In this document: one piece after another, positions 17,086 to 25,557 of the stretch
Layout of the letters: each line of letters begins with the position of its first letter
Position numbering within the stretch: the first letter of the stretch is position 1
Assembly (NCBI GenBank): GCA_904394975.1
Contig: CAJFNQ010000002.1
Coordinates: 1-64,000 of the forward strand
Reading direction: 5' to 3'
Source of the DNA: Metaruminococcus_A gallistercoris
GTDB lineage: Bacteria > Bacillota > Clostridia > Oscillospirales > Ruminococcaceae
DNA length: 64,000 nt
The notes under the pieces: model-generated
Told to the model about the DNA's origin: nothing
What the model saw: the letters and a program-made list of their open reading frames with translations, nothing else
Database searches by the model: none
Program-made: the position numbers and the translations under genes

Positions 17086-17664
17086 TTATTTGCTGACGAT
17101 TTCGCCCCAAACTTCACCAGAGCAACCGGCAGCGTTCGCTTCGTCGGTATCCAGATGCATAGCGGGAGAAAACTTTTCAGAGACACGGCAAACAACATCG
17201 CCAAACGCAAGGCTTCTGTCTGCGCTTTCTACCTTGACCCACACGATCTGCTTGTCAGAAACGCCCAGTTCTTCGGCTTTTTCGGGAGTGAGGTGGATGT
17301 GACGTTTCGCAACGATAACGCCTTCGCTCAGTTCCACTTCACCGCACGGACCGACGATTTTGCAGCCCGGTGTACCGGCAAGGTCGCCGGACTCACGAAC
17401 CGGTGCGGCAATACCGAGGGTACGGGCATCGGTCGCGGAAATCTCAACCTGGCTTGCAGGGCGTTCCGGCCCCAGAATGAGAACGTTTTTGATGGTATTC
17501 TTCGGCCCGACAATGCTGACGCGCTCATTGGAAGCAAACTGGCCCGGCTGGCTGAGCATCGCGCGGACGGTCAGTTTTCCATCCTCCCCAAACAGAGCTT
17601 TCAAATCCTCCACAGTCAAATGAACATGACGGGCAGATGTTTCAACAATAAACTGTTTTTCCAT
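17086..17664 (-). CDS. pduL: PduL-type phosphate acyltransferase
   Basis: Interconverts acyl-CoA and acyl phosphate (phosphotransacylase), an isofunctional alternative to Pta. The 192-residue protein has two PduL repeats carrying the metal-site His residues: ETSARHVHLT near the N-terminus and VIVAKRHIHLTPEKAEELGV in the middle. The start at 17664 (MEKQFIV) has GAGGAG upstream. No microcompartment shell or acetate kinase gene is nearby, so it is probably the housekeeping enzyme that passes acetyl-CoA from the neighbouring pyruvate:ferredoxin oxidoreductase towards acetyl phosphate and ATP; that link is inference. It has its own near-consensus promoter. Confidence 0.92.
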   Translation of the reverse strand: MEKQFIVETSARHVHLTVEDLKALFGEDGKLTVRAMLSQPGQFASNERVSIVGPKNTIKNVLILGPERPASQVEISATDARTLGIAAPVRESGDLAGTPGCKIVGPCGEVELSEGVIVAKRHIHLTPEKAEELGVSDKQIVWVKVESADRSLAFGDVVCRVSEKFSPAMHLDTDEANAAGCSGEVWGEIVSK

Positions 17665-17776
17665 AACTGTACTCCTCGATTCCCCGCACGGCGCACGCGT
17701 GAAAAAGCCGATATTGCCCATGCGGTTCTGCAATACCGGTATGTTGAATCAACGCACTGCTTTTGTTGTTACTTTT

Positions 17777-17805
17777 ATTATAATACATGCAAAATGCCCG
17801 GTCAA
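17777..17805 (-). promoter_or_regulatory. Sigma-A promoter of pduL
   Basis: On the minus strand TTGACC, 17 bp, TATAAT, about 113 bp upstream of the ATG. Confidence 0.8.
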
Positions 17806-18100
17806 GCGGAATTGAAGGACAGACTTTGAACAAAGGGCGTATCCGGTAACAATTCAGAACATTGACCGATGCGGTTTATCCTGCTTGCTCAAAGCACACA
17901 GCCGACCGCCAAAACCGTACTCATACAGAAAGCCACATTTTCCCGCTGATATCAGAAAAATCCTCTTGAAACAATTTTCTTGTGTACGGCGCTTATTAGC
18001 CCCTGAGATTTAACCGCTGTTTTAAAGTGAAACCCGTAAAACAGCAAACAGCTTTGCGGGCAGATGGATGGACTCACCGAAAAATTATTCAAACAAAAGA
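17806..18100. other. Intergenic stretch without a recognisable gene
   Basis: No ORF with a ribosome site and no RNA family that I can recognise. The only structure seen is a 9-bp inverted repeat GCTGTTTTA/TAAAACAGC with a 12-nt spacer at 18016-18045. Confidence 0.5.
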
Positions 18101-18132
18101 AAAAAGGAAGCACATTTCTGTGCTTCCTTTTT
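18101..18132 (-). terminator. Terminator of the pyruvate:ferredoxin oxidoreductase gene
   Basis: A 14-bp perfect stem AAAAAGGAAGCACA/TGTGCTTCCTTTTT with loop TTTC, ending 9 bp past the stop codon. Confidence 0.9.
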
Positions 18133-18141
18133 ATATGATTC

Positions 18142-21100
18142 TTATTCCTCAGTTCCGTAAAGGGTCTGAAGTTTAACAAGGAAGTTGTACTGATCAACCG
18201 CTTTCTGAGCAGCTTCATCAAACAGCTTCTCTGCGCGCTCTGGGAACGCGAGTTTCAGACGGCTGTAACGGGTCTCACCGGAAATAAACTCTTTGTAATC
18301 GCCGGTAGCCGGTTTGCTGTCAAGGATGAACGGGTTTTTGCCCTCAGCCTTCAGCGCCGGATTGAAGCGGAACATATTCCAGTAACCAGCTTCAACTGCT
18401 TTCTTCATCTCAGCCTGGCAGTTGGTCATACCGCCTTTAACGCCGTGCATTTCACACGGAGCATAGCCGATGATGAGGGACGGGCCATGGTAAGCTTCCG
18501 CCTCGGTGATTGCTTTCAGAGTCTGAGCCTGGTTTGCGCCCATTGCGATCTGAGCAACGTATACATAACCATAGGTCATTGCGATCTCTGCAAGGCTCTT
18601 CTTGCCGATTGCTTTACCAGCAGCAGCAAACTGAGCAACCTGACCGATCTGGCTTGCTTTGGAAGCCTGACCACCGGTGTTGGAGTAAACTTCGGTATCA
18701 AATACCATGATGTTAACATCCTCGCCGGAAGCGATGACATGGTCAAGACCGCCGAAGCCGATGTCGTAAGCCCAACCGTCACCACCGAAGATCCAGATGG
18801 ATTTCTTCGCGAGGTACTGTTTCTTCTCAAGGATTTCACGAGCGAGGGTGCAAGCTTCGCACTTGCAGCCTTCTACAACGCCAGCTTCCAGAGCAGCAAC
18901 ATATGCTTCGGTTGCGGAAGCGTTTGCTTTGCCGTCATCCTTCGTATCCAGCCAAGCCTGAGCCGCTTCTTTGATTGCAGCGTCGGTGTAGCTGAGAGCA
19001 AGCAGGCTCTCGGTCTTAGCAACGAGGCTGTCACGAACCGCTTTCTGGCCGAGGTACATACCAAAGCCGTGCTCTGCGTTGTCCTCAAACAGGCTGTTCG
19101 CCCAAGCCGGACCGTGGCCGTTCACTTTGCTGGTGGTGTACGGAGAAGTTGCAGCCGGGCCGCCCCAGATGGAAGAACATCCGGTTGCGTTGGAGATGAA
19201 CATTCTCTCACCAAACAGCTGGGTGATCAAACGAGCGTAGCTGGTCTCTGCACAGCCTGCGCAGGAACCGGAGAACTCAAGCAGCGGCTGGTTGAACTGA
19301 GAACCCTTAACGGTGGTCTCTGCCATCATGCCGTCTTTCTTCTTAATGTTCTCAACACAGTAGTCGAATACCGGCTGCTGGTCGAGCTGGCTCTCCTGCG
19401 GAACCATTTTGAGGGTGCCTTTTGCAGCGGTCGGACATACGTTGACGCAGACGCCGCAGCCCATACAGTCAAGCGGAGAAACCGTCATAGCGAACTGATA
19501 GTTCTCACAGCCTTTGCCGATCATCTGTTTGGACTTCATGCCAGCCGGAGCTTTCGCAAGCTCGTCAGCAGTCAGCGCAAACGGACGGATGGTCGCGTGC
19601 GGGCAAACATAAGCACACTGGTTACACTGGATACAGGTTTCCGGATTCCATTCCGGAACGCTTACTGCAACACCACGTTTTTCGTAAGCGGAAGCGCCCT
19701 GCTCAAACTGGCCGTCAACATGGTCAACGAACACAGATACCGGCAGGCTGTCGCCGTCCATCTTAGAAACCGGCTCAAGGATCTCTTTGACCATTTTCAC
19801 GGTCGCCGGATTGCCTTTAAGCTGGGTATCATCAGCAGCGTCTTTCGCATCTGCCCAGGAAGCCGGAACTTCAACTTTATGCAGAGCGTCTTTACCAGCG
19901 TCGATCGCTTTGTAGTTCATTTCAACAACCGCTTCGCCCTTCTTGGAGTAGGACTTCTTAGCAGCTTCTTTCATGAACTTGATTGCGTCTTCAGCCGGCA
20001 TGATATTTGCAAGCGCAAAGAAAGCAGACTGGAGAATGGTGTTGGTGCGTTTGCCCATACCAATCTCGATCGCTTTGTCGATTGCGTTGATGGTGTAGAG
20101 CTGAATGTTGTTGTTCGCAATATAGCGTTTTGCTTCAGCAGGCATATGGTGGTCGAGTTCCTCGTCGCTCCACTGGCAGTTGATCATGAAGATACCGCCC
20201 GGTTTTACGTCGTTGACCATCTTAAAGCCTTTGATAACATAAGACGGGTTATGGCACGCAACGAAGTCAGCCTTGTTGATGTAGTAAGGGCTGCGGATCG
20301 GTTTGTCACCAAAACGCAGGTGGCTGATGGTTACGCCGCCGGTCTTTTTGGAGTCATACTGGAAGTACGCCTGAATGTACTTATCGGTATGGTCACCAAT
20401 GATCTTGGTGGAGTTTTTGTTCGCACCAACGGTACCGTCGCCGCCGAGGCCCCAGAATTTACATTCGGTTGTGCCTTCTGCTGCGGTGTTCGGAGCCGGT
20501 TTCTCTTCGAGAGAGAGGTAGGTGACATCATCGTTGATACCGATGGTGAAACGGGTCTTCGGCTCAGCTTTTGCCAACTCGTCGTAAACAGCGAATACGC
20601 TGGACGGCGGGGTGTCTTTGGAACCGAGGCCGTAACGGCCGCCGATGACCATAGCATCGTTGCCAGCTTCACGCAGAGCGGTGACAACATCGAGGAAGAG
20701 CGGTTCGCCCAGAGAGCCCGGCTCTTTGGTACGGTCGAGAACAGCGATCTTCTTCGCGGTAGCCGGAATCGCTTCCAGCAGTTTCGCCGGAACGAACGGA
20801 CGGTACAGACGGACTTTGACAAGACCGACCTTCTCGCCTTTCGCGGTGAGGTAATCAATAACCTCTTCGGCTACGTCGCAGATGGAGCCCATCGCGATGA
20901 TAACGCGTTCCGCATCCGGAGCGCCGTAGTAGTTGAAGAGTTTGTAGTTGGTGCCGATTTTAACGTTGACTTTGTCCATGTACTCTTCTACGATTGCCGG
21001 AAGCGCATCATAGTACTTGTTGCAAGCTTCACGATGCTGGAAGAAGATATCTCCGTTTTCGTGAGAACCGCGGGTAGCCGGATGCTCCGGATTGAGCGCA

Positions 21101-21717
21101 TGGTCACGGAACGCTTTGATTGCATCCCAGTCAACCATTTCAGCGAGGTCATCGTAATCCCAGGTCTCGATCTTCTGGATCTCGTGGGAGGTACGGAAAC
21201 CGTCGAAGAAGTTGATGAACGGTACACGGCCTTTGATGGTTGCGAGATGAGCAACAGCGGAAAGGTCCATGACCTCCTGCGGGTTAGACTCGGCCAGCAT
21301 AGCAAAACCGGTCTGACGGCAGGCATATACGTCAGAATGGTCACCGAAGATGTTCAGCGCATGGCTTGCAACGCAGCGTGCAGAAACGTGGAATACGCTC
21401 GGCAGCAGCTCACCAGCGATTTTGTACATGTTCGGGATCATCAGAAGAAGACCCTGAGAAGCGGTAAAGGTGGTGGTCAGCGCACCGGCTGCAAGGCTGC
21501 CGTGAACTGCGCCTGCGGCACCGGCCTCAGACTGCATCTCCATAACATTTACCTGGGTGCCGAAGATATTTTTGGTACCAAGGGCACTCCACTGGTCAAC
21601 ACTGTCAGCCATCGGGCTGGACGGAGTGATCGGGTAAATGGCGGCAACTTCTGTGAAGGCATAAGCAACATGAGCGGCGGCAGTGTTGCCGTCCATGCTT
21701 TTTTTCATTCTTGCCAT
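18142..21717 (-). CDS. nifJ: Pyruvate:ferredoxin (flavodoxin) oxidoreductase
   Basis: Oxidises pyruvate to acetyl-CoA and CO2 with reduction of ferredoxin, the central step of clostridial fermentation. The 1191-residue single-chain enzyme has all subdomains in order: N-terminal pyrimidine-binding domain (VAYAFTEVAAIYPITPSSPM), domain II, the gamma region (DGTVGANKNSTKIIG), a two-cluster ferredoxin domain (CIQCNQCAYVCPHA and CMGCGVCVNVCPTAA), and the C-terminal TPP-binding part (GGDGWAYDIGFGGLDH, YSNTGGQASKAS) with the extra C-terminal Cys cluster residues. GGAGG lies 7 nt before the ATG at 21717. Codon choice looks highly optimised (repeated preferred codons), fitting strong expression. pduL lies downstream. 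Confidence 0.97.
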   Translation of the reverse strand: MARMKKSMDGNTAAAHVAYAFTEVAAIYPITPSSPMADSVDQWSALGTKNIFGTQVNVMEMQSEAGAAGAVHGSLAAGALTTTFTASQGLLLMIPNMYKIAGELLPSVFHVSARCVASHALNIFGDHSDVYACRQTGFAMLAESNPQEVMDLSAVAHLATIKGRVPFINFFDGFRTSHEIQKIETWDYDDLAEMVDWDAIKAFRDHALNPEHPATRGSHENGDIFFQHREACNKYYDALPAIVEEYMDKVNVKIGTNYKLFNYYGAPDAERVIIAMGSICDVAEEVIDYLTAKGEKVGLVKVRLYRPFVPAKLLEAIPATAKKIAVLDRTKEPGSLGEPLFLDVVTALREAGNDAMVIGGRYGLGSKDTPPSSVFAVYDELAKAEPKTRFTIGINDDVTYLSLEEKPAPNTAAEGTTECKFWGLGGDGTVGANKNSTKIIGDHTDKYIQAYFQYDSKKTGGVTISHLRFGDKPIRSPYYINKADFVACHNPSYVIKGFKMVNDVKPGGIFMINCQWSDEELDHHMPAEAKRYIANNNIQLYTINAIDKAIEIGMGKRTNTILQSAFFALANIMPAEDAIKFMKEAAKKSYSKKGEAVVEMNYKAIDAGKDALHKVEVPASWADAKDAADDTQLKGNPATVKMVKEILEPVSKMDGDSLPVSVFVDHVDGQFEQGASAYEKRGVAVSVPEWNPETCIQCNQCAYVCPHATIRPFALTADELAKAPAGMKSKQMIGKGCENYQFAMTVSPLDCMGCGVCVNVCPTAAKGTLKMVPQESQLDQQPVFDYCVENIKKKDGMMAETTVKGSQFNQPLLEFSGSCAGCAETSYARLITQLFGERMFISNATGCSSIWGGPAATSPYTTSKVNGHGPAWANSLFEDNAEHGFGMYLGQKAVRDSLVAKTESLLALSYTDAAIKEAAQAWLDTKDDGKANASATEAYVAALEAGVVEGCKCEACTLAREILEKKQYLAKKSIWIFGGDGWAYDIGFGGLDHVIASGEDVNIMVFDTEVYSNTGGQASKASQIGQVAQFAAAGKAIGKKSLAEIAMTYGYVYVAQIAMGANQAQTLKAITEAEAYHGPSLIIGYAPCEMHGVKGGMTNCQAEMKKAVEAGYWNMFRFNPALKAEGKNPFILDSKPATGDYKEFISGETRYSRLKLAFPERAEKLFDEAAQKAVDQYNFLVKLQTLYGTEE

Positions 21718-21747
21718 TTTGTTTCCTCCTATTTCACTTATACAATA

Positions 21748-21774
21748 CATGCCCGGCGGTAGTACCTGGGCATG
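21748..21774 (-). promoter_or_regulatory. Inverted repeat in the PFOR leader, possible operator or hairpin
   Basis: CATGCCCGG and CTGGGCATG form a 9-bp dyad (one G-U) with a 9-nt spacer, lying between the predicted transcription start and the ribosome site of the oxidoreductase gene. It does not match the Rex operator consensus. Confidence 0.5.
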
Positions 21775-21789
21775 ATTATGCCACTTCAA

Positions 21790-21818
21790 ATTCTACCACG
21801 TTTCAAAAATCTTGTAAA
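21790..21818 (-). promoter_or_regulatory. Sigma-A promoter of the PFOR gene
   Basis: On the minus strand TTTACA, 17 bp, TAGAAT. It leaves a leader of about 65 nt that contains the inverted repeat. Confidence 0.65.
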
Positions 21819-22005
21819 GGGATATTGCCAAGAATTTATCAGTCTTTTTGCGCAGTTGTGCAACCGGTTTCCGACTTCTGCCCGCTCTGTTCCCGCAATC
21901 GGATAAAAGATTTCTCAACAGCGCCCAAAATCCGGCAAAAAACACCGGAACGAGTCGGGTATAATAGGTTTGTTCACGCAAAAACACCTATACGGTTGGT
22001 ATTGG

Positions 22006-22034
22006 TTTACTTTTTTCCAAAAAAATGTTATACT
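22006..22034 (+). promoter_or_regulatory. Sigma-A promoter of the 99-residue protein gene
   Basis: TTTACT, 17 bp, TATACT, about 95 bp before the ATG. Confidence 0.65.
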
Positions 22035-22128
22035 AAATGTATCCAATCTTTATTGCCTTGTCCCGTACCATGTGAATCCCTGCAATACGGGCGGTTACAG
22101 GACGTTTGATGGATGAAGGAGGAGAACT

Positions 22129-22428
22129 ATGGCAGAAAAACAACCAGTCTTTTTTACTTATAAAGGAAAGCCTCTTGTTCGCAAGGGGGATACGATTTAT
22201 TACGGTTCGATGGGCGACAAATACGTGGTCATGCTCAACGTTCTTTCCCACACCAAGGAAGGCGACCTTGATCTGGCGGATAACGTGACCGTTCAGCTCA
22301 TGCACACCGACCCGACCATGAACCCGATGGACATCGTCGTAAAAAAAGCCGAAAAGAAGGGGCTTTATCAGGCGCTGGACATTGCCAGCATCTGGCTTAC
22401 CCGCGCGCTGGAAGAATCAGCGGGCTGA
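22129..22428 (+). CDS. Conserved-looking small protein of unknown function
   Basis: I do not recognise a named family. The 99-residue protein is soluble, with a beta-rich N-terminal half (FFTYKGKPLVRKGDTIYYG, then DKYVVMLNVLS) and an amphipathic helical C-terminus (GLYQALDIASIWLTRALEES). AAGGAGGAGA stands just before the ATG, and the gene has its own promoter and strong terminator, so it is a genuine monocistronic gene. The alternative start at 22106 in another frame is not credible. No Cys pair, DNA-binding or catalytic motif is visible. Confidence 0.85.
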   Translation: MAEKQPVFFTYKGKPLVRKGDTIYYGSMGDKYVVMLNVLSHTKEGDLDLADNVTVQLMHTDPTMNPMDIVVKKAEKKGLYQALDIASIWLTRALEESAG

Positions 22429-22446
22429 GGTCCGCATCCGAACAAA

Positions 22447-22482
22447 CAAAAACCGCGAAGCATTTTGCTCCGCGGTTTTTTT
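22447..22482 (+). terminator. Terminator of the 99-residue protein gene
   Basis: AAAAACCGCG and CGCGGTTTTTTT flank an inner AGCA/TGCT stem. Confidence 0.85.
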
Positions 22483-22775
22483 ACGCCGTTTTGCTCCGGA
22501 ACGCACCGGTCGGAAAAATCCGGCGCCCCCTTTCCTTTTTGCGGATGAGCGGACGGTTTTGCCGTCTGTCAATCCGCCTTGTCCTATGCCGGCAATTTCG
22601 TTCCGGAAGCCGGTTTTGTCTCTTTTTACTGTTAAGTTTCATGACGCCGCGACGTGCAGGCGCTCGTGTCGTACAGTACATCGGTTTTCTTTTCCGCCTG
22701 CTGTCTCTAAAAAAGAGCTTGGTACCGCCCGTTCCCGCCGAAACACTTTCATTTTTCTTTTTTTCAAAATACCGG

Positions 22776-22804
22776 TTGACATTTTTTCATCGGCGTGGTA
22801 CTCT
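22776..22804 (+). promoter_or_regulatory. Putative promoter of the GntR-sugar operon
   Basis: Perfect -35 TTGACA, 17 bp, weak -10 TACTCT. A weak -10 suits a regulated promoter. Confidence 0.5.
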
Positions 22805-22815
22805 GGTGGTATCAA

Positions 22816-22829
22816 CTTGTATATACCTG
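22816..22829 (+). promoter_or_regulatory. Candidate operator of the GntR/UTRA regulator
   Basis: GTATATAC inside CTTGTATATACCTG fits the GTnTAnAC core known for HutC-subfamily GntR proteins. It lies 12 bp downstream of the -10, where binding would block transcription. This suggests self-control of the operon by its first gene product. Confidence 0.5.
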
Positions 22830-22888
22830 TTAAACATTTTAAAAAATTACGCGGTAGCAGATACCGTTTTTGTCAGGAGGGATACCCT

Positions 22889-23629
22889 ATGCCACAGCAC
22901 CTCAACCGTCAGAGCCCCCAGCCACTGCACCTTCAGTTTGAAGAGATTTTGCGTGAACAGCTGGAAAACGAAGAGTGGGCGCCGCACGCCTGCATTCCCT
23001 CAGAAAACGAGCTCAGCCGCAAATACGGCATCAGCCGGATGACGGTGCGGGCGGTACTCACCCGCCTGGTCGACGCCGGCCTGCTTTACCGGGTGCCCGG
23101 TAAGGGAACCTTCGTGGCGGAACCGAAAATCGTCAGCCGCCCGCTTTCCCAGATGGGCATCACCCAGCAGCTGGAGCAGATGGGGTATGAGACCAGCACA
23201 AAGGTCATCCACATTGGCATCACCTCCTGCCCGTCCAAGGCAGCAAGACAGCTCAAGGTACAACCGGGGGCGGATGTTTACACCATCAAGCGTCTGCGGT
23301 TTGTAAAAGGCGAACCGCTTTCCATCCACACCTCCTACATTCCCCTTTCGGTCTGCAGCGATCTGGAATTGCAGGATTTCGAACACCGGCAGCTTTGTGA
23401 CATTATGGAAACCACCTATCATCACGAGATCGTCCGCCGGTGCGAGACGCTGGAATCCACCACCGCTTCGCTGGAAGAGGCGGAACTGCTTTCGGTCAAG
23501 CCCGCTTTCCCGCTCCTGCTGCTCAACACCACCATGTACACCCACGGGGAACAGCCCATTGAATGCTCGGTCGTTGTTTTCCGCGGGGATAAGTTCAAGA
23601 TCAAGCTGGAATTTAACAAAGAAAGCTAA
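22889..23629 (+). CDS. GntR-family (HutC/UTRA) transcriptional regulator
   Basis: A ligand-responsive repressor, probably controlling the sugar operon it heads. The 246-residue protein has an N-terminal winged helix-turn-helix (about 10-78; IPSENELSRKYGISRMTVRA, then GKGTFV) and a C-terminal UTRA effector domain (about 95-235; YTIKRLRFVKGEPLSIHTSY, with CSVVVFRGDKFK at the end). AGGAGG lies 8 nt upstream of the ATG at 22889. A candidate operator overlaps the start of the transcript. Members of this subfamily sense sugar phosphates, amino sugars or histidine products; the effector here is probably a sugar phosphate made by the operon. Confidence 0.93.
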   Translation: MPQHLNRQSPQPLHLQFEEILREQLENEEWAPHACIPSENELSRKYGISRMTVRAVLTRLVDAGLLYRVPGKGTFVAEPKIVSRPLSQMGITQQLEQMGYETSTKVIHIGITSCPSKAARQLKVQPGADVYTIKRLRFVKGEPLSIHTSYIPLSVCSDLELQDFEHRQLCDIMETTYHHEIVRRCETLESTTASLEEAELLSVKPAFPLLLLNTTMYTHGEQPIECSVVVFRGDKFKIKLEFNKES

Positions 23630-23660
23630 ACCACAACATATACCAGAAAGGAACAGGCAT

Positions 23661-24989
23661 ATGAACATTTTATCGGTCGATTTCGGGACCTCCTCGGTCA
23701 AACTTTCGGTCGTGGACGAACAGCTCAACATCCTGGATTCCGCCAAGGTCTCCTACCAGATCCGGGTGACCAACGGCGACTGGATCGAACTGGACGGCGA
23801 TGTGGTGTTTGACGCTATGCTGGAGGGAATCCGCAAACTTTCCGCTTACGCCGGCAGCATCGGCGTCATCGGGTTTGACACCTTCTCCCCATCCATGACC
23901 TTTATGGATGAGGACGGAAACGCCCTGCATCCGGTGCTGACCCATCTGGACCGCCGGAGCAAAGCGCAGACACAAGAGATCCTGCAGGTGATGGGGAAAG
24001 ACGCGTTTCAGAAGATCACCGGCATCCAGCCGTTCACCGGCGGCGCTTCGGTCACTTCCGTTCTCTGGATGAAGGAAAACCGCCCGGATGTTTTCGACCG
24101 CGCTTACCGGCTGGGCCATCTGAACACCTACATATACAAACGCCTGACCGGCGTATTCGCCACCGACCCGACCAACGCTTCCATGACCGGCATGTACAAC
24201 ACCGTGACCGGAAACGGCTGGTCAAAAGAAATCTGCTCCACCTTCGGCATCCCGATGGAAAAACTGCCGGAAATCGTTCAGACCGGCACCATTCTGGGCG
24301 GCTTAAAAAAAGAAGTAGCCGATGCCTGCGGGCTTAAAGAGGGCACTCCGGTGGCATTCGGCGGGAACGATGCCGCTACCGCGCAGATCGGCGCGGGCAA
24401 CCGCCGTTCCGGCGAGATCCTCAACATCTCCGGCAGCAGCGAGATGGTCTCCATCCTCTCCGACACGCCGAAGGTCAACGACAAATACTACCTCCGCTGC
24501 TCGGCAACACCCGGCCTGTGGCAGATCTTCGCCATCACGGCAAGCGGGTTTGCCATCGACTGGTTCCGCGAGGAGTTTTATAAAGATATGGACGCGCGCA
24601 CCTTCTTTGACAAGGAGATGCCCGACGTCATCGCCCACAACCTGAATACCACTGAAGTGGGCTTCCTTCCCTACCTCGCCGGCGACCGGCAGAGCCTGGA
24701 GCCGAAACGCGGCGCCTTTACCGGACTGACCTTACAGGCCACCCGGAAGGATTTTCTCGCGGCCATCTTTTTAGGCATCCACGAACCCATTCTGCAAACC
24801 ATCCGGCTGGCGGAGGAATTCCTCACGCTGGACAAAACCATCAAACTCACCGGCGGTATGGTGGACGACGCTTTTCTCTCCATCAAACACAAGCTGTTCC
24901 CGGACTACCGTTTTCAGGTCAAGCTGGACTGCCCGGTGCTCGGAAACGCGGTGCTGGCTATGGAAGGCTTAAAGAAAGCCGGCCGCTGA
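23661..24989 (+). CDS. FGGY-family carbohydrate kinase
   Basis: Phosphorylates a sugar or polyol with ATP. The 442-residue protein has the phosphate-1 motif SVDFGTSSVKLSV at the N-terminus, a substrate half with GFDTFSPSM, FGGNDAATAQIGAGN in the second actin-like domain and the adenosine motif KLTGGMVDDAF near the C-terminus. It is somewhat shorter than xylulokinase (about 480-500). AAAGGA precedes the ATG at 23661. It is the second gene of the operon and should generate the phosphorylated intermediate for the RpiB-like isomerase or the transketolase. FGGY members include D-apulose, erythritol, xylulose and ribulose kinases; substrate unknown. Confidence 0.9.
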   Translation: MNILSVDFGTSSVKLSVVDEQLNILDSAKVSYQIRVTNGDWIELDGDVVFDAMLEGIRKLSAYAGSIGVIGFDTFSPSMTFMDEDGNALHPVLTHLDRRSKAQTQEILQVMGKDAFQKITGIQPFTGGASVTSVLWMKENRPDVFDRAYRLGHLNTYIYKRLTGVFATDPTNASMTGMYNTVTGNGWSKEICSTFGIPMEKLPEIVQTGTILGGLKKEVADACGLKEGTPVAFGGNDAATAQIGAGNRRSGEILNISGSSEMVSILSDTPKVNDKYYLRCSATPGLWQIFAITASGFAIDWFREEFYKDMDARTFFDKEMPDVIAHNLNTTEVGFLPYLAGDRQSLEPKRGAFTGLTLQATRKDFLAAIFLGIHEPILQTIRLAEEFLTLDKTIKLTGGMVDDAFLSIKHKLFPDYRFQVKLDCPVLGNAVLAMEGLKKAGR

Positions 24990-25086
24990 CCGTTTTGGCG
25001 CACAGCGCCTTTTCCCTTTGCAAAAATGCCGTTACGGCATTCGATAAACCGTCAACCAACCATACATTTTTAAGGAGGAAAACAAC

Positions 25087-25557
25087 ATGGTTATTTCCAT
25101 CGGCTGTGACAACCTGGCCATCGAACTGAAAAACGCGGTCATCGAAGAGGTGAAAAAACTGGGGCACGAAGTACTCGACTTCGGCGTAAAAACCCCGGAA
25201 GATCCGTATGATTACCCGGACGTTGCCTATCCGGTCGCAAAAGCGGTCGCAGACGGCAAAGCCGACCGCGCCATCCTCATCTGCGGCACCGGTATCGGCA
25301 TGGCGATTTCTGCCAATAAGGTAAACGGTGTTTACGCGGCAGTCTGCCACGACATCTACTCCACCGAGCGATCCATCCTCTCCAACGACTGCAACTGCAT
25401 GTGCATGGGCGCACTGGTCATCGGCAAAGCGACTGCGCTGACCCTGGTCCGCACCTGGCTCGGCCTCACCTTCAAAGAGAGCCCGTCCAGCAGAAAGATC
25501 GCGAAATTCAAAGAGATCGAAGCAGGAACCATGGAGGTGAAACTCCATGCCAACTAA
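25087..25557 (+). CDS. RpiB/LacAB-family sugar-phosphate isomerase with altered active site
   Basis: An aldose-ketose isomerase of the RpiB fold, 156 residues. The base Cys66 and its loop are kept (LICGTGIGMAISANK). However, GCDH of ribose-5-phosphate isomerase B is GCDN here (Asn9), and the His that opens the furanose ring (E. coli RpiB His99) aligns with Ser99 in RSILSNDCN. The enzyme is therefore probably not a ribose-5-phosphate isomerase and may act on an open-chain (tetrose-like) phosphate, as the known erythrulose-4-phosphate isomerases of this fold do. TTAAGGAGG precedes the ATG. The start of the transketolase gene overlaps its end by 11 bp. Confidence 0.88.
   Translation: MVISIGCDNLAIELKNAVIEEVKKLGHEVLDFGVKTPEDPYDYPDVAYPVAKAVADGKADRAILICGTGIGMAISANKVNGVYAAVCHDIYSTERSILSNDCNCMCMGALVIGKATALTLVRTWLGLTFKESPSSRKIAKFKEIEAGTMEVKLHAN

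Noticed and set aside
17806..18100. 6S, SRP or tmRNA gene in the gap before PFOR
   Set aside because: No characteristic core, tag reading frame or long hairpin could be recognised.
18445..21762. 1105-codon open frame antisense to the PFOR gene
   Set aside because: Its length comes from the strong codon bias of the PFOR gene on the other strand; the sequence has no domains and the sense protein is unambiguous.
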